This document shows, piece by piece, positions 16,961 through 27,089 of a stretch of DNA of 64,000 nucleotides; positions within the stretch are counted from its first letter, which is position 1, and each line of letters begins with the position of its first letter. The translations under genes and the position numbers were made by a program. Under the pieces are notes generated by a model, which was not told where the DNA came from, ran no database searches, and saw only the letters and a list, made by a program, of their open reading frames with translations. This DNA comes from Pseudomonas sp. ATCC PTA-122608 (GTDB lineage: Bacteria; Pseudomonadota; Gammaproteobacteria; Pseudomonadales; Pseudomonadaceae): the NCBI RefSeq assembly GCF_001952855.1, contig NZ_LPNO01000013.1, positions 246,970 through 310,969 of the forward strand, read 5' to 3'.

Positions 16961-19900
16961 ATGAACATTTCGCGGCCCTTTATCGAACGTCCCGTCGCCA
17001 CCACCTTGATGATGGTGGCGGTGCTGTTGCTCGGCCTGTTGGGGTATCACTTGCTGTCGGTGTCGGCCTTGCCCGAAGTCGATTACCCGACCATCCAGGT
17101 TTTCACCCAATACCCCGGCGCCAGCCCGGACGTGGTCAGCTCGTCGATTACCGCGCCGCTGGAACGTCAACTCGGTGAGATGCCGGGCCTCAAATCCATG
17201 AATTCCACCAGCTCCGACGGCGCTTCGGTGGTGACCCTGCAATTCGACCTGTCGCTGTCCCTGGACGTCGCCGAACAGGAGGTGCAGGCCGCGATCAACG
17301 CCGCCGGCACTTTCCTGCCTGCCAACCTGCCGTACCCGCCGGTGTACAGCAAGGTCAACCCGGCGGATGCACCGGTGTTGACCCTGTCCCTGACCTCCGA
17401 CGTATTGCCGCTGACCAAGGTCGAAGACCTCGCCGACACGCGCCTGGCGCAGAAGATCTCGCAGATCACCGGCGTCGGTCTGGTGACCATCAGCGGCGGC
17501 CAGCGTCCGGCGGTGCGGGTCGAGGCGAATACCTCGGCGCTCAACAGTCTTGGCCTGTCCATCGACGACCTGCGCAGCTCGCTCGGCACGGCCAACGTCA
17601 ATCAGGCCAAGGGCAATATCGACGGCAAGTTCCAGGCGTATTCCATCGGTGCCAACGACCAGCTGCAATCGGCCGAGGAATACCGCGACCTGGTGATCGC
17701 CTATAAAAACGGCGCGCCGATTCGCCTGTCGCAGATCGCCACTTCCACCCAGGGCCCGGAGAACCCGCGCCAGGCCGCGTGGACCAACAGCACGCCGTCG
17801 ATTGTGCTGAACATCCAGCGCCAACCCGGCGCCAACGTGATTCAAGTGGTCGACCGCGTGCAGCAATTGCTGCCCAAGCTGCGGGCCAGTTTGCCGGGCA
17901 CCTTGAAGGTCGAGGTGCTGACCGACCGCACGCAAACCATCCGCGCCTCGGTCACCGATGTGCAGTACGAACTGGCCATGGCCATCGCGCTGGTGGTGAT
18001 CGTGATTTTCGCGTTCCTGCGCAACGTGCCGGCCACGATCATTCCCGCCGTCACCATTCCGTTGACGCTGGTGGGTACCCTGGCAGTGGCCTATGCGTTG
18101 GGCTTCTCCCTGAACAACCTGACGCTGATGGCGCTGACCATCGCCATCGGATTCGTGGTGGACGACGCCATCGTGATGATCGAAAACATCACGCGCTATA
18201 TCGAGGCGGGAGACTCACCGCTGGAGGCGGCGCTCAAGGGCTCGGAGCAAATTGGCTTCACGATTATTTCGCTGTCCATCGCCCTGATCGCAGTGATGAT
18301 CCCGCTGCTGTTCATGGGCGATGTTGTCGGCCGGTTGTTCCGTGAATTCGCCATGACCGTGGCCGTGACCATTGTTATCTCAGCCTTCATCTCGCTGACC
18401 CTGACGCCGATGATGTGCGCGCGAATGTTGAAGAATAAGCACCAGGAGCGCCGCGCGGATTTCTTCGACCGCATCAACACCCACTACGTGCGTGGCCTCG
18501 ACTGGGTACTGGCGCATCGCACGTTAACGCTGATCTCGATAGCGCTCACCGCCGCGCTGACCCTGATGATTCTGGTGATCATGCCCAAGGGCTTTTTCCC
18601 CGACCAGGACACCGGCCTGATCCAGGGTATTTCCCAGGCGGCGCCGACGGTTTCGTTCCAGCAGATGCAGACCGAACAACAACGTCTCGCCGCCCGAATC
18701 CTCAAGGACCCGGCCGTGCAAAGCCTGTCGTCCTTCGTCGGGATTGACCAGACCAACCCGACCATCAACCAGGGCAACCTGCTGATCAACCTCAAGCCGC
18801 GGGGTGAACGTGACAGCGCCACCAAAGTGATCCGCCGGCTCTCCGATGCCAACGCCGACGACGCTGGGATCCGCCTGTACCTGCACTCGGTGCAGGACCT
18901 GACCCTCGACGCCACGGTGTCCACCACCAGCTACCGCCTGGGTCTGCAAGCCACCGACCCGGACGAACTGGAAACGTGGACCAACAAGCTGCTGGCCGCG
19001 ATCAAGCAAGACCCGATGTTCACCGACGTGCAAAGCCAGGCGATGCAGTTCGGCAACCAGATCCAGCTGACGTTCGACCGCGCCACCGCCTCGCGGCTGG
19101 GCATCACGCCCCAGGCGATCGATGACGTGCTGTACGACGCCTTCGGCCAGCGCCAGGTGTCGACGATCTACACCCAACTCAACCAGTACCACGTGGTAAT
19201 CGCCACCGACCATCCGCCGCGCAACTTGCCTGACCTGCTCACGGGGTTGTACGTGGACATCCCGGGTGGCGGTGTCGCGCCGCTGTCGAGCATGGCGACG
19301 CTGCAGGTGGTGCGGGCCCCCGTCACCATTAACCGGCTGGGCCAGTTTCCGTATGCCGACGTGTCGTTCAACCTCGCGCCCGGCCAGACCCTTGGCGCGG
19401 CGGTGACGCGGCTCAAGGACATCGAGGCCAAGGTCGGCTTGCCGCTGTCGGTGCAGGCCAACCTCGAAGGTGCGGCGGCGACGTTCGAGCAATCGCTGTC
19501 GAATCAGGTGTTCCTGGTGGTGGCGGCGATTGTGGTGGTGTACCTGATGCTGGGGATTCTGTACGAGAGCTTTGTGCACCCGGTGACGATCCTTTCGACG
19601 CTGCTCTCGGCGGCACTCGGAGCCTTGCTGGCGCTGCTGGCGACCGGCACGCAGTTCGACATTATCGGTTTGATCGGCATTGTGTTGCTGATCGGCATCG
19701 TGATGAAAAACGGCATCATGATGGTCGACTTTGCCCTGGAGTTATTACGTGAGGGTGGCCTGAGCCCCACGGCGGCGATCCGTCAGGCGGCGGAGTTGCG
19801 GTTCCGGCCGATCCTGATGACCAGCATGGCCTCGCTGTTCGGCGCGGTGCCGCTGGCGCTGGGGACGGGGATTGGCTCGGAGCTGCGTCATCCACTGGGC

Positions 19901-20023
19901 ATCGCGATTATCGGCGGGTTGTTGCTCAGCCAACTGCTGACGCTGTTTTCCACGCCGGTGATCTTTCTTGCCATGCACAGCCTGGGGCAGCGCTTCAGCC
20001 GCCGTCCGGCTGAAGCGGTCTGA
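16961..20023 (+). CDS. muxB: RND efflux pump subunit MuxB (MdtB-like)
   Basis: 1,020-residue inner-membrane resistance-nodulation-division transporter. It begins [21 protein letters not shown] with TM1, then the porter loops, and TM4 with [13 protein letters not shown] carrying the two proton-relay aspartates. TM10 has the matching lysine in [13 protein letters not shown]. The second large periplasmic loop and 12 TMs are complete. In the Mdt/Mux pumps two different RND subunits form a heterotrimer, which explains why muxC follows. The ATG follows GAGGAG and starts 13 bases after muxA; its stop overlaps the muxC start (TGATG-type). Substrates known for MuxABC include aztreonam, macrolides, novobiocin and tetracycline in P. 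aeruginosa. Confidence 0.95.
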   Translation: MNISRPFIERPVATTLMMVAVLLLGLLGYHLLSVSALPEVDYPTIQVFTQYPGASPDVVSSSITAPLERQLGEMPGLKSMNSTSSDGASVVTLQFDLSLSLDVAEQEVQAAINAAGTFLPANLPYPPVYSKVNPADAPVLTLSLTSDVLPLTKVEDLADTRLAQKISQITGVGLVTISGGQRPAVRVEANTSALNSLGLSIDDLRSSLGTANVNQAKGNIDGKFQAYSIGANDQLQSAEEYRDLVIAYKNGAPIRLSQIATSTQGPENPRQAAWTNSTPSIVLNIQRQPGANVIQVVDRVQQLLPKLRASLPGTLKVEVLTDRTQTIRASVTDVQYELAMAIALVVIVIFAFLRNVPATIIPAVTIPLTLVGTLAVAYALGFSLNNLTLMALTIAIGFVVDDAIVMIENITRYIEAGDSPLEAALKGSEQIGFTIISLSIALIAVMIPLLFMGDVVGRLFREFAMTVAVTIVISAFISLTLTPMMCARMLKNKHQERRADFFDRINTHYVRGLDWVLAHRTLTLISIALTAALTLMILVIMPKGFFPDQDTGLIQGISQAAPTVSFQQMQTEQQRLAARILKDPAVQSLSSFVGIDQTNPTINQGNLLINLKPRGERDSATKVIRRLSDANADDAGIRLYLHSVQDLTLDATVSTTSYRLGLQATDPDELETWTNKLLAAIKQDPMFTDVQSQAMQFGNQIQLTFDRATASRLGITPQAIDDVLYDAFGQRQVSTIYTQLNQYHVVIATDHPPRNLPDLLTGLYVDIPGGGVAPLSSMATLQVVRAPVTINRLGQFPYADVSFNLAPGQTLGAAVTRLKDIEAKVGLPLSVQANLEGAAATFEQSLSNQVFLVVAAIVVVYLMLGILYESFVHPVTILSTLLSAALGALLALLATGTQFDIIGLIGIVLLIGIVMKNGIMMVDFALELLREGGLSPTAAIRQAAELRFRPILMTSMASLFGAVPLALGTGIGSELRHPLGIAIIGGLLLSQLLTLFSTPVIFLAMHSLGQRFSRRPAEAV

Positions 20024-23000
20024 TGGCGATGAACCTCAGCGCGCCGTTTGTTCGCCGCCCGATTGCAACCACCTTGATGGCGGCCGGCCTCGCGTTGTTC
20101 GGCGCGTTGGCCTTTATGTTGCTGCCGGTGGCGCCGCTGCCGGAGGTGGATTTCCCCACCATCAGCGTCAGCGCCTCGTTGCCCGGTGCCGATCCCACCA
20201 CGGTTGCCAGCTCAGTGGCCACGCCCCTGGAGCGCCAGTTCGGGCAGATCGCCGGGGTCACGCAGATGACCTCGTCCAGCAGCCTCGGCTCGGCGCGGAT
20301 CATCCTGCAGTTCGACCTGAACCGCGACATCGACGGCGCCGCCCGGGACGTGCAGGCCGCGATCAACGCCGCCCGCAGCAACCTGCCCAGTGACCTGTCG
20401 GGCAACCCGACGTACCGCAAGGTCAACCCGGCCGACTCGCCGATTTTGATCATCAGCCTGACCTCCGACAGCGCCACGCCGGGGCAGATGTATGACGTGG
20501 CCTCGACCCTGCTGGAGCAGAAGTTGTTGCAGACCACCGGCGTCGGTGACGTGACGGTGGGCGGCGGCGCGCTGCCGGCGGTGCGGGTGGAGTTGAACCC
20601 CGACCGGCTCAACCAGTACGGCGTGAGCCTGGAGCAGGTGCGCCAGGTGATCAACGCCTCCAACGTCAACCTGCCCAAGGGCAACGTGGCCATCGGCGAC
20701 CGTAACTACGGCATTGCCGCCAACGACCAGTTGCTCAACGAAGAGGACTACGGGCCGCTGGTGGTCAAGGCCCACAACGGCGACCTGATCCATATCTCCG
20801 ACCTGGGCTACGTGCGTGAAGACGTGCAGGACCTGCGCAACTTCGGCCTGTCCAACGGCAAGCCGGCGGTGCTGCTGGTGGTGTTCAAGCAGCCGGGGGC
20901 CAACGTGATCGAGACGGTGGACGCGGTGAAAGCCTCGCTGCCGTTTCTGCAAAGCTCGATTCCGGCGACGATCAAGCTCAACTTGCTGATGGACCGCACC
21001 ACCACTATTCGCGCCTCGTTGCACGACGTCGAGATCACGTTGCTGGTGTCGATCCTGTTGGTGACGTTGGTCACGTTCGGTTTCTTCCGCGACTGGCGCA
21101 GCACCCTGGTGCCGGCGATCGTGGTGCCGCTGTCGCTGCTCGGCACCTTTGGCGCGATGTACTTCCTCGGCTACAGCCTGAACAACCTGTCACTCATGGC
21201 GCTGACCATTTCCACCGGTTTTGTGGTGGACGATGCGATCGTGGTGGTGGAAAACATCATGCGCCACCTGGAGCGCGGCAAGACCCGGGTGGAGGCCGCG
21301 CTGGAAGGGGCCCGTGAAGTCGGCTTTACGGTACTGACCATCAGCGTGTCCCTGGTGGCGGTGTTTATTCCGCTGCTGCTGATGGGCGGGATTGTCGGGC
21401 GGCTGTTCCGTGAGTTTTCGGTGTCGTTGTCGGTGGCCATCGTGATTTCGATGGTGATCTCCCTGACGGTCACGCCGATGCTCGCCAGTGTGCTGTTGCG
21501 CGCGCCGAAGGAGATTCACCAAGGCAACGAACATCCGGATTCACGTTTTCACCGCTTCTACGATCGCACCCTGGGTTGGGTGATCGACCATACGGTGCTG
21601 ATGGGGTTCGGCACGGTGTTGGTGATCGTCCTCGCCGGCGTGTTGTATGTGCTGGTGCCCAAGGGCTTTTTCCCCCAGGAAGACACCGGGCGCTTGCAGG
21701 GCAGCATCCTGGCGAACCAGAGCATTTCCTACGGGGCGATGCAGAAGGACTTCACCGAGATCAACCGCAAGGTGATGAAAAACCCGAATATCGAAACCGC
21801 CGCCGGGTTTGTCGGCGGCGGCGGAGGCGGCGGTGGGGCGGTCAACAGCGCGCAGATGTTTGTCTTGCTCAAGCCGCTGGGGGAGCGCAAGGACAGCGCT
21901 ACCGAAGTCATCGGGCAAATCCGTCGCAGCCTCGGCGACCTGCCCGGCACCAAGCTGTATTTGCAGTCGGCCCAGGACATCACCGTGGGTGGCCGGCAAA
22001 GTGGCGCGCAGTACCAATACACCCTGACCGCCGATGACCAGGAATCGCTGGATGAATGGGTGCCCAAGGTGGTGGCGGTGCTGCGTAAGTTTCCACAACT
22101 GACCGACCTCAATACCGACCAGCAGGACAACAGCCTGCTGGCCAATGTGCAGATCAATCGCGACACGGCGGCGCGCCTCGGGGTGAGTATCTCGGCGGTC
22201 GACCAGGCGCTGTACGACGCCTTTGGCCAGCGCCAGGTCGCCACCCTGTATCGCGCGGCCAACCAGTACCACGTGGTGATGGAAATCGCCCCGGAATACT
22301 GGACCGACCCTTCCGCGCTCAAGGGCATTTACGTGCCGACGGGCACCCAGGCCACGACCACCAAAGGCACTACGGCAGCGCCCAACCTGACCACCGGACA
22401 GACGCTGGTGCCGCTGTCGGCGCTGGCGGACAACACGGTGGCGCGCACCGCGATTTCCATCAGTCACCAGGGCACGTTCCCGGCGGTGACCATCTCGTTC
22501 AATCTGGCCCCCGGCACGTCCATCGGCCAGGCGACGGCGATGGTGGACGATGCAGTGAAGCAACTGCGCATGCCCGCCAGTGTGGTCGGCCAGTTTGCCG
22601 GTACGGCCCAGGTGTTCCAGTCGTCGGTGGCCAGCGAGCCGTTGCTGATCGTCGCCGCGCTGCTCTCGGTGTATATCGTGCTGGGCATCCTCTACGAAAA
22701 CCTGATGCACCCGCTGACCATCCTCTCGACCTTGCCCTCGGCCGGTGTCGGTGCGTTGATCGCCTTGCTGCTGACCGGCACCGAGCTGTCGATCATTGCG
22801 CTGGTGGGGGTGATTCTGTTGATCGGTATCGTGAAGAAGAACGCGATCATGATGATCGACTTCGCGATCACCGAGCGGCGGGAGTTCGGCCTCACGGCCA
22901 AGGAAGCGATTCGCCGGGCCTGCCTGATCCGCTTTCGGCCGATCATGATGACCACCCTGGCGGCGATCCTTGGCGCGCTGCCGCTGGTGCTCGGTACCGG

Positions 23001-23154
23001 CTACGGTTCGGAGTTGCGTCGGCCGTTGGGGATTTCGATTATTGGTGGCCTGCTGTTCAGCCAGGTGCTGACGCTGTACACCACCCCGGTGATTTACCTG
23101 TGGCTTGACCGGGCGTCACAGCGCCTGGGTCGGCGTAAGGAAGCAAAGTTATGA
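20023..23154 (+). CDS. muxC: RND efflux pump subunit MuxC (MdtC-like)
   Basis: 1,043-residue second RND subunit. It begins [20 protein letters not shown]. The relay aspartates are in [13 protein letters not shown] and the lysine in GIVKKNAIMMIDF. It differs from MuxB by two insertions: an eight-glycine run after TAAGFV (coded at 21813-21839) and a threonine-rich stretch TQATTTKGTTAAPNLTTGQT (about residue 777-796). Both are in the periplasmic porter domain and are probably loops. It is translationally coupled at both ends, sharing bases with the muxB stop and overlapping opmB by four bases. It should heterotrimerise with MuxB, with MuxA and OpmB completing the channel. Confidence 0.95.
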   Translation: MAMNLSAPFVRRPIATTLMAAGLALFGALAFMLLPVAPLPEVDFPTISVSASLPGADPTTVASSVATPLERQFGQIAGVTQMTSSSSLGSARIILQFDLNRDIDGAARDVQAAINAARSNLPSDLSGNPTYRKVNPADSPILIISLTSDSATPGQMYDVASTLLEQKLLQTTGVGDVTVGGGALPAVRVELNPDRLNQYGVSLEQVRQVINASNVNLPKGNVAIGDRNYGIAANDQLLNEEDYGPLVVKAHNGDLIHISDLGYVREDVQDLRNFGLSNGKPAVLLVVFKQPGANVIETVDAVKASLPFLQSSIPATIKLNLLMDRTTTIRASLHDVEITLLVSILLVTLVTFGFFRDWRSTLVPAIVVPLSLLGTFGAMYFLGYSLNNLSLMALTISTGFVVDDAIVVVENIMRHLERGKTRVEAALEGAREVGFTVLTISVSLVAVFIPLLLMGGIVGRLFREFSVSLSVAIVISMVISLTVTPMLASVLLRAPKEIHQGNEHPDSRFHRFYDRTLGWVIDHTVLMGFGTVLVIVLAGVLYVLVPKGFFPQEDTGRLQGSILANQSISYGAMQKDFTEINRKVMKNPNIETAAGFVGGGGGGGGAVNSAQMFVLLKPLGERKDSATEVIGQIRRSLGDLPGTKLYLQSAQDITVGGRQSGAQYQYTLTADDQESLDEWVPKVVAVLRKFPQLTDLNTDQQDNSLLANVQINRDTAARLGVSISAVDQALYDAFGQRQVATLYRAANQYHVVMEIAPEYWTDPSALKGIYVPTGTQATTTKGTTAAPNLTTGQTLVPLSALADNTVARTAISISHQGTFPAVTISFNLAPGTSIGQATAMVDDAVKQLRMPASVVGQFAGTAQVFQSSVASEPLLIVAALLSVYIVLGILYENLMHPLTILSTLPSAGVGALIALLLTGTELSIIALVGVILLIGIVKKNAIMMIDFAITERREFGLTAKEAIRRACLIRFRPIMMTTLAAILGALPLVLGTGYGSELRRPLGISIIGGLLFSQVLTLYTTPVIYLWLDRASQRLGRRKEAKL

Positions 23155-24566
23155 ACGTGAAATACAGCGTGCTTTGCATCAGCCTGCTGCTCGGCGGCTG
23201 CATGGTCGGGCCCGATTACCAGAAGCCCGCCATGGAACTGCCGCAGACCTTCAAGGAAGGCGCGCAGTGGCAGCGCGCGGCGGCCAACCCCCAAGGGGCG
23301 ATGGACAGTCAGTGGTGGCTGGCTTATCAGGATCCGGTGCTGAACGACCTGGTGGCGCGCTCGGCGAAGGCCAACCAGTCGATCATCGCGGCGGAGGCGG
23401 CTTATCGTCTGGCCCAGGCACAGGTGGCGTCCAGCCGGGCGGGGTTGTGGCCCACCGTTGGCGTAGGGTTGTCGGGTACGCGGGGAACGGCGGGCAGCGG
23501 CACGTCGAGCACCGTCACCAACGCTGGCGGCGTGGAAAACAGTGTCAGCGCAACCTTGACCGCCAGTTGGGAACCGGACCTGTGGGGCCTGGTGCGGCGC
23601 GGGATAGAGTCCAGCCAGGCCACGGCCCAGCAATCCGATGCGTTGCTGGCCGGGGTGCGGCTGTCCATCAGCTCCAGCGTGGCGAGTAACTACCTCGCCC
23701 TGCGGCAGATGGATATCGACGTGCGCCTGTTGCAGCAGCAACAGACTATCAACCAGAAGTTGCTGGACATGATCCAAGTGCAGTTCACCCAGGGCGTCGC
23801 CACCAACGACCAGTTGCTGGTGGCCCAGGATCAACTGACCACTTCGATTGCCGACCTGCAGACCTCGCTGCGCGACCGCGAGCAATACGAACACGCGCTT
23901 GCGGTGCTGGTGGGCGTGGCGCCGAGCGAGTTTGCCGTAGCTGCGCGGGATGACTACCGCTTCGTGCTGCCGCTTCCCCCTTTGACCCTGCCTTCGACCT
24001 TGCTGCAACGGCGTCCCGATGTGGTCGCGGCGGAGCGTTCGGCCGCGGCGGCCAACGCGAAAATCGGCGTGGCCGAAGCCGCGTTTTTCCCGACGCTGGA
24101 CCTCACCGCCGAGGCCGGCTATCGCGGCAGCGCCCTGGGCGGATTGTTCTCCTTGCCCAATCGCATCTGGACGTTGGGGCCGGCGCTGGCGCAAACGCTA
24201 TTTGACGGCGGCGCCCGTGAAGCGGCGGTCAGGCAGGCCGAGGCCAGCTACGACCAGATCGCCGCCAACTACCGGGGCACCGTGCTCAGCGCCTTGCAGA
24301 ACGTCGAAGACAACCTATCGGCGATCAACCATCTGCAAACCCAGGCCGATGCGTTCCAGCAGGTCTACCAGCGCAATCAGCAACTGTTCGGCAGCCAGGA
24401 AGCGCAACTGCGCGCCGGTACTGTCAGCCAGGAGAATGTGCTGACCCAGCAACTGGTGCTGCTGCAAGCCGAGCAGAATCTTCGCGACACCCAGGGCCAA
24501 CTCAGCCAGGGCAGTGTGGCGCTGATCCAGAGCCTGGGCGGCGGTTGGCAAACCCCTCAGCACTGA
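23151..24566 (+). CDS. opmB: Outer-membrane efflux channel OpmB (TolC/NodT family)
   Basis: 471-residue outer-membrane lipoprotein channel. Signal peptide II MNVKYSVLCISLLLGGC, with lipobox LGGC and Cys17 as the lipidated residue, then the NodT-type start MVGPDYQKP. Two repeated coiled-coil and beta-strand OEP domains are visible (WWLAYQDPVLNDLVARS, SWEPDLWGLVRRGIESSQA, LLQRRPDVVAAERSAAAANAKIGVAEAAFFP). It overlaps the muxC stop by four bases (ATGA), so it is the last gene of the efflux operon. No obvious U-rich terminator was found in the 66 bases before the next gene. Confidence 0.94.
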   Translation: MNVKYSVLCISLLLGGCMVGPDYQKPAMELPQTFKEGAQWQRAAANPQGAMDSQWWLAYQDPVLNDLVARSAKANQSIIAAEAAYRLAQAQVASSRAGLWPTVGVGLSGTRGTAGSGTSSTVTNAGGVENSVSATLTASWEPDLWGLVRRGIESSQATAQQSDALLAGVRLSISSSVASNYLALRQMDIDVRLLQQQQTINQKLLDMIQVQFTQGVATNDQLLVAQDQLTTSIADLQTSLRDREQYEHALAVLVGVAPSEFAVAARDDYRFVLPLPPLTLPSTLLQRRPDVVAAERSAAAANAKIGVAEAAFFPTLDLTAEAGYRGSALGGLFSLPNRIWTLGPALAQTLFDGGAREAAVRQAEASYDQIAANYRGTVLSALQNVEDNLSAINHLQTQADAFQQVYQRNQQLFGSQEAQLRAGTVSQENVLTQQLVLLQAEQNLRDTQGQLSQGSVALIQSLGGGWQTPQH

Positions 24567-24632
24567 ACGGCTCGCTAACCCGGTGTGCGCCGCGTTATTC
24601 TCGGCGCACTTTGAATCACGGGAGCCCGAGCC

Positions 24633-25538
24633 ATGGCAGGAAGCAGTTTGCTGGTATTGATCGACGACATCGCCGCAGTGCTCGACGATGTGGCGTTGAT
24701 GACCAAAATGGCCGCGAAGAAAACCGCCGGCGTGTTGGGCGATGACCTGGCGCTGAATGCCCAGCAAGTCTCCGGGGTGCGCGCCGAGCGAGAAATCCCG
24801 GTGGTGTGGGCGGTGGCCAAGGGCTCGTTCGTCAACAAGCTGATCCTGGTACCCGCCGCCTTGCTGATCAGCGCGTTTGCACCGTGGGCGGTCACGCCGT
24901 TGTTGATGCTGGGCGGTGCTTACCTGTGTTTTGAGGGCTTCGAAAAGCTCGCGCATACCTTTTTGCACCAGCGCACCGAAGAGCAGGCACACTTGGTGGA
25001 AGCCGTGGCGGACCCGGCCACTGACCTGGTGGCCTTCGAGAAGGACAAGATCAAGGGCGCGATCCGTACCGACTTCATCCTCTCTGCCGAAATCATCGCC
25101 ATCACCCTCGGCACCGTGGCCGATGCGCCGCTGATGCAGCAAGTGATCGTGCTGTCGGGCATCGCCATCGTCATGACCATCGGCGTCTACGGCCTGGTGG
25201 CCGGCATCGTCAAACTCGATGACCTGGGCCTGTGGTTGACCCAAAAGCCAGGCCAGGCAGCGCGCAGCATTGGCGCGGCGATTTTGCGGGCGGCGCCCTA
25301 CATGATGAAAAGCCTGTCGGTGATCGGCACGGCGGCGATGTTCATGGTCGGCGGCGGCATCCTGACCCATGGTGTGCCGGTGGTGCATCACTGGATCGAG
25401 ACGGTGAGCCAGAGTACTGGCGGCCTGGCGTGGTTGATGCCGACGTTGCTCAATGCCGTGGCAGGGATCATTGCCGGGGCCGTGGTGTTGGCGGTGGTCA
25501 GCGTGGTGGGTAACCTTTGGAAGCGGGTGAGGGCGTAG
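24633..25538 (+). CDS. DUF808 (YedI-like) inner-membrane protein
   Basis: 301-residue predicted membrane protein of the DUF808/YedI family. The N-terminus [33 protein letters not shown] matches the family. Then come several hydrophobic segments ([95 protein letters not shown]). The cytoplasmic motif [16 protein letters not shown] is also family-like. Its function is not known. The ATG follows CGGGAG. It is separated from opmB by 66 bases and from the AraC-type gene by 34 bases, so co-transcription with the latter is possible but does not indicate a role. Confidence 0.88.
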   Translation: MAGSSLLVLIDDIAAVLDDVALMTKMAAKKTAGVLGDDLALNAQQVSGVRAEREIPVVWAVAKGSFVNKLILVPAALLISAFAPWAVTPLLMLGGAYLCFEGFEKLAHTFLHQRTEEQAHLVEAVADPATDLVAFEKDKIKGAIRTDFILSAEIIAITLGTVADAPLMQQVIVLSGIAIVMTIGVYGLVAGIVKLDDLGLWLTQKPGQAARSIGAAILRAAPYMMKSLSVIGTAAMFMVGGGILTHGVPVVHHWIETVSQSTGGLAWLMPTLLNAVAGIIAGAVVLAVVSVVGNLWKRVRA

Positions 25539-25572
25539 GCACTTGATCGAGCGGCGGCAATTCAGCGGGGGC

Positions 25573-26556
25573 ATGAAAGGCAAGAACCTCCGTTATCTGA
25601 ATGAAAATCCCGGCGAGACCCGTCAAACGGTGCGTGCGGGATTTGTGTTGCTCGAACATTTCTCGCTGCCGGCGTTCACCCAGGCGCTGGATACGCTGAT
25701 CACCGCGAACCTGCTGCGGCCTGCGTCGTTTTCTACCTCGACCTTCGGCTTGCAGGAAGGCGAGGTGACCAGCGACCTGGGGCTGGTGATCCGGCCTGAT
25801 GCGCGGCTTGAGTCTTCGGTGCTTAAAGAGCTGGACCTGCTGGTGATTTGCGGTGGTTACCGCACCGAACTGAAGGCCTCCGACGAATTCATCCATCTGC
25901 TGAAAAGCGCTGCGGAGCAGGGTGTGCACCTCGCCGGCTTGTGGAATGGCGCGTGGTTCCTCGGGCGTGCGGGTTTGCTGAGCGGCTATCGATGCGCCGT
26001 GCACCCGGAACATCGCCCGGCCCTGGCCGATTTCTGCAAGGCGACGCAGGTCAGCAGCGAGCCGTATGTGATTGATCGCGACCGGCTGACGGCTTCAAGC
26101 CCTTCCGGTGCGTTTCATATGGCGCTGGACTGGATCAAGGGGCTGTACGGCAAAGCGCTGGTCGAGGGGATCGAGGACATCCTGGCGTTTGAGGAGTCGC
26201 GCTACCGGCGGGTGAAACCGACCGAGAACGTCTGCTTGAGCGCGCCGTTGCGCGAGGTGGTCAACCTGATGGATGCCAATCTCGAAGAGCCCCTGGAGCT
26301 TGAACAACTGGCGGTGTATGCCGGCCGTTCCCGGCGCCAGTTGGAGCGTTTGTTCAAGGAGCAGCTTGGCACCACGCCCCAGCGTTATTACCTGGAACTG
26401 CGCATCACCGAGGCCCGCCGGCTGCTGCAACATACCGAGCTGTCCCAGGTCGACGTGCTGGTGGCCTGCGGGTTTGTCTCGCCGAGCCATTTCAGCAAGT
26501 GCTACAGCGCGTACTTTGGCTACAGGCCGTCCAAGGAAAAGCGGTTGGTCAAATAG
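25573..26556 (+). CDS. GlxA-family (DJ-1/PfpI plus AraC) transcriptional regulator
   Basis: 327-residue regulator with an N-terminal DJ-1/PfpI-like domain (about residues 15-190) and a C-terminal AraC/XylS double helix-turn-helix (VVNLMDANLEEPLELEQLAVYAG, SRRQLERLFKEQLGTTPQRYYLE, VACGFVSPSHFSKCYSAYFGYRP). The nucleophile elbow reads LWNGAWFLGRAGLLSG, with Asn where enzymatic DJ-1 proteins have Cys, so the domain should sense rather than catalyse. Related Pseudomonas regulators (GbdR, CdhR, ArgR) control quaternary-amine or amino-acid catabolism, but this one cannot be named. Start ATG 25573 follows GCGGGGG; an upstream TTG at 25543 is an alternative. Confidence 0.88.
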   Translation: MKGKNLRYLNENPGETRQTVRAGFVLLEHFSLPAFTQALDTLITANLLRPASFSTSTFGLQEGEVTSDLGLVIRPDARLESSVLKELDLLVICGGYRTELKASDEFIHLLKSAAEQGVHLAGLWNGAWFLGRAGLLSGYRCAVHPEHRPALADFCKATQVSSEPYVIDRDRLTASSPSGAFHMALDWIKGLYGKALVEGIEDILAFEESRYRRVKPTENVCLSAPLREVVNLMDANLEEPLELEQLAVYAGRSRRQLERLFKEQLGTTPQRYYLELRITEARRLLQHTELSQVDVLVACGFVSPSHFSKCYSAYFGYRPSKEKRLVK

Positions 26557-26562
26557 ATGGCG

Positions 26563-26590
26563 AAAAAAAGGCCATACAATTGAATGGCCT
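26563..26590 (-). terminator. Rho-independent terminator of the PIN/ATPase operon
   Basis: Hairpin AGGCCAT / ATGGCCT with an 8-base loop. On the minus strand it is followed by seven T residues and lies 38 bases after the PIN gene stop. It has no T tract on the plus strand, so it serves the minus-strand operon. Confidence 0.75.
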
Positions 26591-26627
26591 ACGTGGCTCG
26601 ATCACGAGCTGTATTGTATGTCCCCAT

Positions 26628-27089
26628 CTAGAGCTCAGGTGCTCGGTCAAACGCGCTGAGATGTGCATCAAGAGACCAGATGTAAACCCGCTGTCCGCGA
26701 TGGAGCGAGCAAAGTCGATTCCAGTCATGAATGATAGAAAGGTCTCCAAGTCCACTGCCAGTGGCCGCATGCTGAGGAAACTCAGCCAGCCAGACGGCCA
26801 TTTCTTTGGCAGTCAGAAAGCTGATCGGTTTGAAGGGAGACCCACCCGCCAGAGCTGCGTTTACTTGCTCAACAAATCTCTGTGCGCAAGCACGTCGCTC
26901 TCGTCCATCGCCGTTCTGTCCGATGTGATTGCCTGTTTCCAATATTGTCGCCATTGGAAGAAACAAGGTTTCCCTAAGACGCAGGCGCTCCCCAAGCTGT
27001 TCCAGGATGGCTTCATGCTGTAACGCTTTGGTTGGGATATTCAGGATTTCGAGGAAAATGGACGTGTCGAGAAGGCAGACGGCTGTCAT
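26628..27089 (-). CDS. PIN-domain ribonuclease, partner of AAA ATPase
   Basis: 153-residue single-domain PIN protein. The four acidic catalytic positions are visible: Asp8 in VCLLDTSIFLEIL, Glu51 in MATILETGNHI, Asp116 in TGSGLGDLSIIHDW and Asp141 in YIWSLDAHL. PIN domains are metal-dependent RNases, often toxins of VapC type, but the usual small antitoxin is missing. Instead its ATG overlaps the stop of an AAA ATPase gene by four bases, so the two are translationally coupled and probably form a complex. Known ATPase-plus-nuclease pairs (Septu, PARIS, OLD-type) act in phage defence, so an effector role is plausible. Base composition looks more AT-rich than the flanks. The specific function is unknown. 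Confidence 0.85.
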   Translation of the reverse strand: MTAVCLLDTSIFLEILNIPTKALQHEAILEQLGERLRLRETLFLPMATILETGNHIGQNGDGRERRACAQRFVEQVNAALAGGSPFKPISFLTAKEMAVWLAEFPQHAATGSGLGDLSIIHDWNRLCSLHRGQRVYIWSLDAHLSAFDRAPEL

